This document shows, one piece after another, positions 60,899 to 64,000 of a DNA stretch of 64,000 nt. A program made the translations under genes and the position numbers. A model generated the notes under the pieces. It was given only the letters and a program-made list of their open reading frames with translations, did not search any database and was not told where the DNA came from. The DNA lies in assembly GCA_029550965.1 (NCBI GenBank), contig JAKPGJ010000006.1:1-64000 (forward strand), in the 5' to 3' direction. The DNA is from Bacillota bacterium (lineage in GTDB: Bacteria; Bacillota; Clostridia; Oscillospirales; CAG-382). How positions within the stretch are numbered: position 1 is the first letter of the stretch; the number at the start of each line of letters is the position of its first letter.

Positions 60899-61561
60899 TT
60901 ATATACCAGCTTTTTTATTTTTCCTGACCAAAGCGTTTCGATAATCGCACAGCGCGCAAAGGAAACAAACGTCGCATTTCGGTTTTTTCGCGCTGCAGAT
61001 TTCCCTGCCAAACAGAACCAGACGATGGCAAAAGTCGCTCTGCTTTTCTCTTGGAATCAGCGCGTCCATGGTCTTTTCAACGACAAGCGGGTTGCTTTTG
61101 CGGACGAACCCCAGCTTTGCGCATATCCGAATGCAGTGCGTGTCCGCCACAATCCCGCCGAGCCCGAACACGTCGCCGCGAATGAGGTTGGCGACCTTTC
61201 TGCCCACGCCGGGCAGAGAAAGCAGGTCTTTCATATCCGAAGGAAGCGTTCCGCCGTAAACCTCGACTAGCCGCTTGCAGGCGGCCCGCAGATTTTTCGC
61301 CTTGCTGTTGTAAAGCCCGATGGTGCGGATTTCCGCTTCCAGCTCGCCGGGCTGGCTGTACGCGATGGATTCCGGCGTCGGAAAGCGTTGAAACAGCGTT
61401 TTGGATACTTTATTGACGATTTTATCGGTTGTCTGCGCGGAAAGCACAGCCATCACCAGCGTTTTGAACGGGTCTCTTTCGGTCTCCAGCCCGCAGACGG
61501 CTTCCGGATACTTCTCCTCCAGCAGTTTTACGACCAGTTCCGCTTTTTCTTTAGTCTTCAA
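60899..61561 (-). CDS. nth: Endonuclease III
   Basis: A bifunctional DNA glycosylase/AP lyase for oxidised pyrimidines. The helix-hairpin-helix with catalytic lysine is LPGVGRKVANLI, the catalytic aspartate lies in VADTHCIRI, and the C-terminal 4Fe-4S cluster has the exact spacing C-X6-C-X2-C-X5-C (CSAKKPKCDVCFLCALC). 220 aa, full length. It overlaps the DUF4364 gene by 11 bases and abuts the isomerase. Confidence 0.96.
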   Translation of the reverse strand: MKTKEKAELVVKLLEEKYPEAVCGLETERDPFKTLVMAVLSAQTTDKIVNKVSKTLFQRFPTPESIAYSQPGELEAEIRTIGLYNSKAKNLRAACKRLVEVYGGTLPSDMKDLLSLPGVGRKVANLIRGDVFGLGGIVADTHCIRICAKLGFVRKSNPLVVEKTMDALIPREKQSDFCHRLVLFGREICSAKKPKCDVCFLCALCDYRNALVRKNKKAGI

Positions 61562-62087
61562 ATATAAAATTCACATCCCCCGACAGCAAAGCAAGCGTGC
61601 CTTTGAAAATGATTTCCGCTTTTTCGTCAAAGTTCATTTTCAGCTTTTCAGCGTAGCGTTTTTCGGTTAGGAAAACCTCGGTGTTAAAGAGCACCTTGTT
61701 CTTGTCCGCTATCGTGCATTTCAGAATATATCCGCCATTGCATTCCGTAATCGAACTGCTGATTTTGTTGCCGCTGCGGTTAAACGCCAGCAGCCGAAGC
61801 GCGGACCGCAATGCCTTCTCCCGTACGGAAGCGTACAGGGTGTCCTCGTAGCTTTCCAACGAAGCCTTTCCCGCCTCCGATATCTGGTATAGCGGCTTTG
61901 CGCCGTTGATTTCCGTAATCATGCCGGCCTCAAGCAGTTCGGAAAAACAGATTGCGAAGTCAAAATAATTGACAAAGCCGTCCTGAACTACGATATCGTT
62001 GATCGTCGAAAACTCAAGCGGCTCGTTTAAATTGCTCAATAGAAAAAGTATAAATACTTTTCTCTCGAAATTATCACTTAGTTCCAA
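61551..62087 (-). CDS. DUF4364 protein
   Basis: A 178-residue cytoplasmic protein of the DUF4364 family of Clostridia. The N-terminal part (ILFLLSNLNEPLEFSTINDIV..DGFVNYFDFAICFSELLEAGMI) has a winged-helix-like pattern, and the C-terminal half is beta-rich (GGYILKCTIADKNKVLFNTEVFL). The function is not known; a transcription-factor-like role is plausible from the winged helix. It starts at TTG with GGACGG seven bases upstream and overlaps nth, so it is the first gene of that run. Confidence 0.85.
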   Translation of the reverse strand: MELSDNFERKVFILFLLSNLNEPLEFSTINDIVVQDGFVNYFDFAICFSELLEAGMITEINGAKPLYQISEAGKASLESYEDTLYASVREKALRSALRLLAFNRSGNKISSSITECNGGYILKCTIADKNKVLFNTEVFLTEKRYAEKLKMNFDEKAEIIFKGTLALLSGDVNFIFED

Positions 62088-62151
62088 CGCATGACCGTCC
62101 TTTCACTTTATCATACAATAAATCGACCATTTTTTCAACTCAAAATTTCAC

Positions 62152-62179
62152 TTGAAAAAACTATATTATATGTTATAAT
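62152..62179 (+). promoter_or_regulatory. Promoter of the rnf operon
   Basis: TTGAAA, 16 bases, TATAAT, about 105 bases before rnfC. Confidence 0.7.
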
Positions 62180-62287
62180 AAAGCCGATACTGCATGGAAA
62201 AATGAGATTAGGCGTATCATTGTTTTAGGAAAAATATTATAAAGCCGCAAATCGCAATCCGGCAGTAACACTTGGGAGGTCTCTTTC

Positions 62288-63622
62288 GTGCCACTGACTT
62301 TCTTTGGCGGTATCAAACCCGAAAACAACAAAATCAGCAAAAGTCCGATCCGCACGGTGATTCCGGACATCATTTATATACCGCTCGAAGAAGACGCGCA
62401 GGTCATCGTTGAGGCGGGCGACTCGGTTGACAAAGGACAAGCTGTCGCATTCAGCGGAAACGAGCTCAAGTTTTCAAGCGTTTCAGGCGTCGTCAGGGAA
62501 GTCAGGCGCGACCAGGACCGGCATTATATCGCGGTAAAAAACGACAAAAAAGACACGCTGTATCCCGGACTGAAAGGCGTCGAGAAGCCGCTGAAAAAGC
62601 TTTCTTTCGAGGAAATCTGCAAACTTTTGAGAGAGTTTGCGATTGTGGACGGCTTTGACGGCGCCTACGCGTATAAAAAGCTGTACGCGAGGCCGGAAGG
62701 GCTCAAGCGCATCATCATAAACCTTTGCGAAGCGGACAGCTATGCTTCGGTGCTTCACAGGCTGTTGATCGAAAAGCCGAAAGAGCTTGTGGGCGGAGCG
62801 AAAATCCTCATGCACGCCTTGTCGGTCAAGAAGTGCATTCTTGTCGTCGAGCAGAGCAAAAAGCGAGACATAGAGAACCTTTACCAATATGTAAACGACC
62901 CGAGCATGTTTGTCACCGCGTTTATCGAGAACAAGTATCCGGTCAACGAAAAAACCATTATGAGCGCCGTGTACGGGCTGGAAGTTCCCTACGGCGGGGA
63001 TTCGCTGGATTTAGGCTATATTTTTTTTGGCGCGGAAGCGGTCATACAGATTTACGATTCTTTTCTCACCGGCATACCGCAGATTCAGAAGGCGGTTACG
63101 GTCAGCGGGGAGTGCATTTCCGCGCCTTCGAACCTGAGCGTGCCGATCGGCACGCCGCTGAAGGATTTAATTTACGAATGCGGCGACCTGTCCGGCGACT
63201 GCGGCTATATCGTCAGCGGCAGCCTGTTCAACGGGGAACTGCTTGCCGGCATCGACACGATTGTGACGCAATATACCGGCCAGTTCCTGTTTATGCGCGA
63301 AACAAAGAAAAAAGAGGGGAACTGTGTCCGCTGCGGGCGCTGCATTTCGGTATGCCCAATGCACCTGCCGCCGCTGGAATACGCGGTCAGCAGCGAAAAG
63401 GGCAGAGACCCCGGCGAGCGGGACGCGTATTACGGCATCAGCGCCTGCATTGAGTGCGGCTGCTGCGACTATATTTGCCCTGCCGGCGTTCCGCTGCTTG
63501 CGATCATTCGCGGCGTGAAAAGAAAGCGGAAGCCTACGGAGGAAATCGTTCGGCACAGCAAACGAAAACTCCTTCGTAAGCGAGTAAACGATTTGGACGA
63601 CGACGTATTTATTCCGTTTTAA
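62288..63622 (+). CDS. rnfC: Rnf electron transport complex subunit C
   Basis: RnfC is the subunit that links the membrane Rnf complex (ferredoxin:NAD+ oxidoreductase, ion-pumping) to NAD(H). 444 aa with FFGGIKPENNK at the start, a sandwich-hybrid domain and two C-terminal 4Fe-4S motifs (CVRCGRCISVCP and CIECGCCDYICPAG). However, the Rossmann/FMN region differs from textbook RnfC: the GG..FPTH loop appears as GFDGAYAYKKL, and the GAECEPY block as LCEADSY. GTG start after GGGAGGTC. It is the first gene of the operon, followed 54 bases later by rnfD. Confidence 0.9.
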   Translation: MPLTFFGGIKPENNKISKSPIRTVIPDIIYIPLEEDAQVIVEAGDSVDKGQAVAFSGNELKFSSVSGVVREVRRDQDRHYIAVKNDKKDTLYPGLKGVEKPLKKLSFEEICKLLREFAIVDGFDGAYAYKKLYARPEGLKRIIINLCEADSYASVLHRLLIEKPKELVGGAKILMHALSVKKCILVVEQSKKRDIENLYQYVNDPSMFVTAFIENKYPVNEKTIMSAVYGLEVPYGGDSLDLGYIFFGAEAVIQIYDSFLTGIPQIQKAVTVSGECISAPSNLSVPIGTPLKDLIYECGDLSGDCGYIVSGSLFNGELLAGIDTIVTQYTGQFLFMRETKKKEGNCVRCGRCISVCPMHLPPLEYAVSSEKGRDPGERDAYYGISACIECGCCDYICPAGVPLLAIIRGVKRKRKPTEEIVRHSKRKLLRKRVNDLDDDVFIPF

Positions 63623-63676
63623 ACCAAAGTAATTTAGAAGATTGTGGCATCGGCGTCACGGAAAGGCGTTTTTCAT

Positions 63677-64000
63677 ATGCATAACGCTCCATTCATACAC
63701 ACCGAGAAAACATACAGAGCCATTATGGTCGATGTTCTAATCGCCCTCGCTCCGGCGCTTGTCTGGAGTGTTTTTGTGTTCGGCGCGAGAGCGATAACGA
63801 TTGCCTGCCTAACGGTTGTTTTCTGCGTGCTGTTTGAATATCTCGCAAGGCTGATACGAAATAAATTCGATTTTCTAAAAGCGCTGAACGAAGCAACAGA
63901 CCTGTCGATCGTCGTGACAGGTCTGCTTGCCGCGTTTATGCTTCCGGTCGCGATACCGCTTTACCTGACCGTCGTCGCGGCGCTGTTCGCCGTGGGCGTC
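63677..64000 (+). CDS. rnfD: Rnf complex subunit D (partial, runs off the window)
   Basis: The first 108 codons of a membrane protein absent from the ORF track because it is cut by the window end. The translation begins MHNAPFIHTEKTYRAIMVDVL, then ALAPALVWSVFVFG and LSIVVTGLLAAFMLPVAIPLY, the RnfD/NqrB pattern. GGAAAGG lies 10-15 bases before the ATG. The covalent FMN threonine and later helices are outside the window. Its presence after rnfC supports a normal rnfCD... order. Confidence 0.88.
   Translation, partial: MHNAPFIHTEKTYRAIMVDVLIALAPALVWSVFVFGARAITIACLTVVFCVLFEYLARLIRNKFDFLKALNEATDLSIVVTGLLAAFMLPVAIPLYLTVVAALFAVGV

Overview
This is a chromosomal window of moderate GC from an anaerobic, Gram-positive bacterium of the Bacillota, class Clostridia. 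The best guess is the Oscillospiraceae/Ruminococcaceae side. The reasons are the class III ribonucleotide reductase pair (nrdD-nrdG), Rnf complex genes, a radical-SAM/B12 protein, a secreted cohesin-like/dockerin protein, lipoboxes and a sortase-type signal, strong GGAGG ribosome binding sites, and several TTG/GTG and apparently ATT/ATA starts. I saw no rRNA, tRNA, CRISPR array, insertion sequence or phage gene.

Layout. 0-16 kb: an initiating sugar-phosphate transferase (cut off from its upstream context), cheC-cheD, and a four-gene minus-strand run (radical SAM, rsmI, cohesin-like/dockerin protein, GH20 hexosaminidase). Then come polA, queT behind a probable preQ1-I riboswitch, a small XRE regulator with a membrane partner, serC-serA, and a Wzz-like/BY-kinase pair for capsule or exopolysaccharide length control. 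16-34 kb is mostly housekeeping and metabolism: an SGNH esterase, Ca2+ P-type ATPase, alanine symporter, SDR, amidohydrolase, Nudix hydrolase, birA-bioY under a clear BirA operator, two convergent solute-binding lipoproteins, an E2-like acyltransferase, argH, and a uronate/sugar operon (uxaC, TIM-barrel isomerase, Gfo/Idh oxidoreductase). 34-37 kb holds a tandem pair of LamG-like surface proteins and a HAD phosphatase.

37.2-52.5 kb is the highlight. A perfect sigma-A promoter leads into a c-di-GMP-I (GEMM) riboswitch and an intrinsic terminator. Behind it lie eleven tightly packed genes: a DivIVA-like coiled-coil protein, a membrane HD-GYP protein, a PelD-type c-di-GMP receptor with a decayed SDR domain, PelE-like, PelA-like (DUF2194 deacetylase), PelF, PelG, CotH kinase-like, VTC domain, DUF4956 and DUF4832 proteins, followed by a terminator. 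This reads as a Gram-positive Pel-type exopolysaccharide system under two-level c-di-GMP control (transcription through the riboswitch, synthesis through PelD), with a possible c-di-GMP-degrading enzyme and a CotH/VTC/DUF4956/DUF4832 module of unknown role in the same transcript. An AlgX/AlgJ-like SGNH lipoprotein with its own promoter follows directly.

53.9-64 kb: an alpha/beta hydrolase, a methyltransferase, a CDF metal transporter, nrdD-nrdG behind two NrdR boxes spaced three helical turns apart, a frameshifted GNAT gene, a DUF4364-nth-isomerase run, and the start of an rnf operon (rnfC with unusual NADH/FMN motifs, partial rnfD).

All calls come from reading the sequence and the supplied translations. 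No database search was run. Family names rest on recognised motifs and gene order, and residue positions are approximate unless stated.
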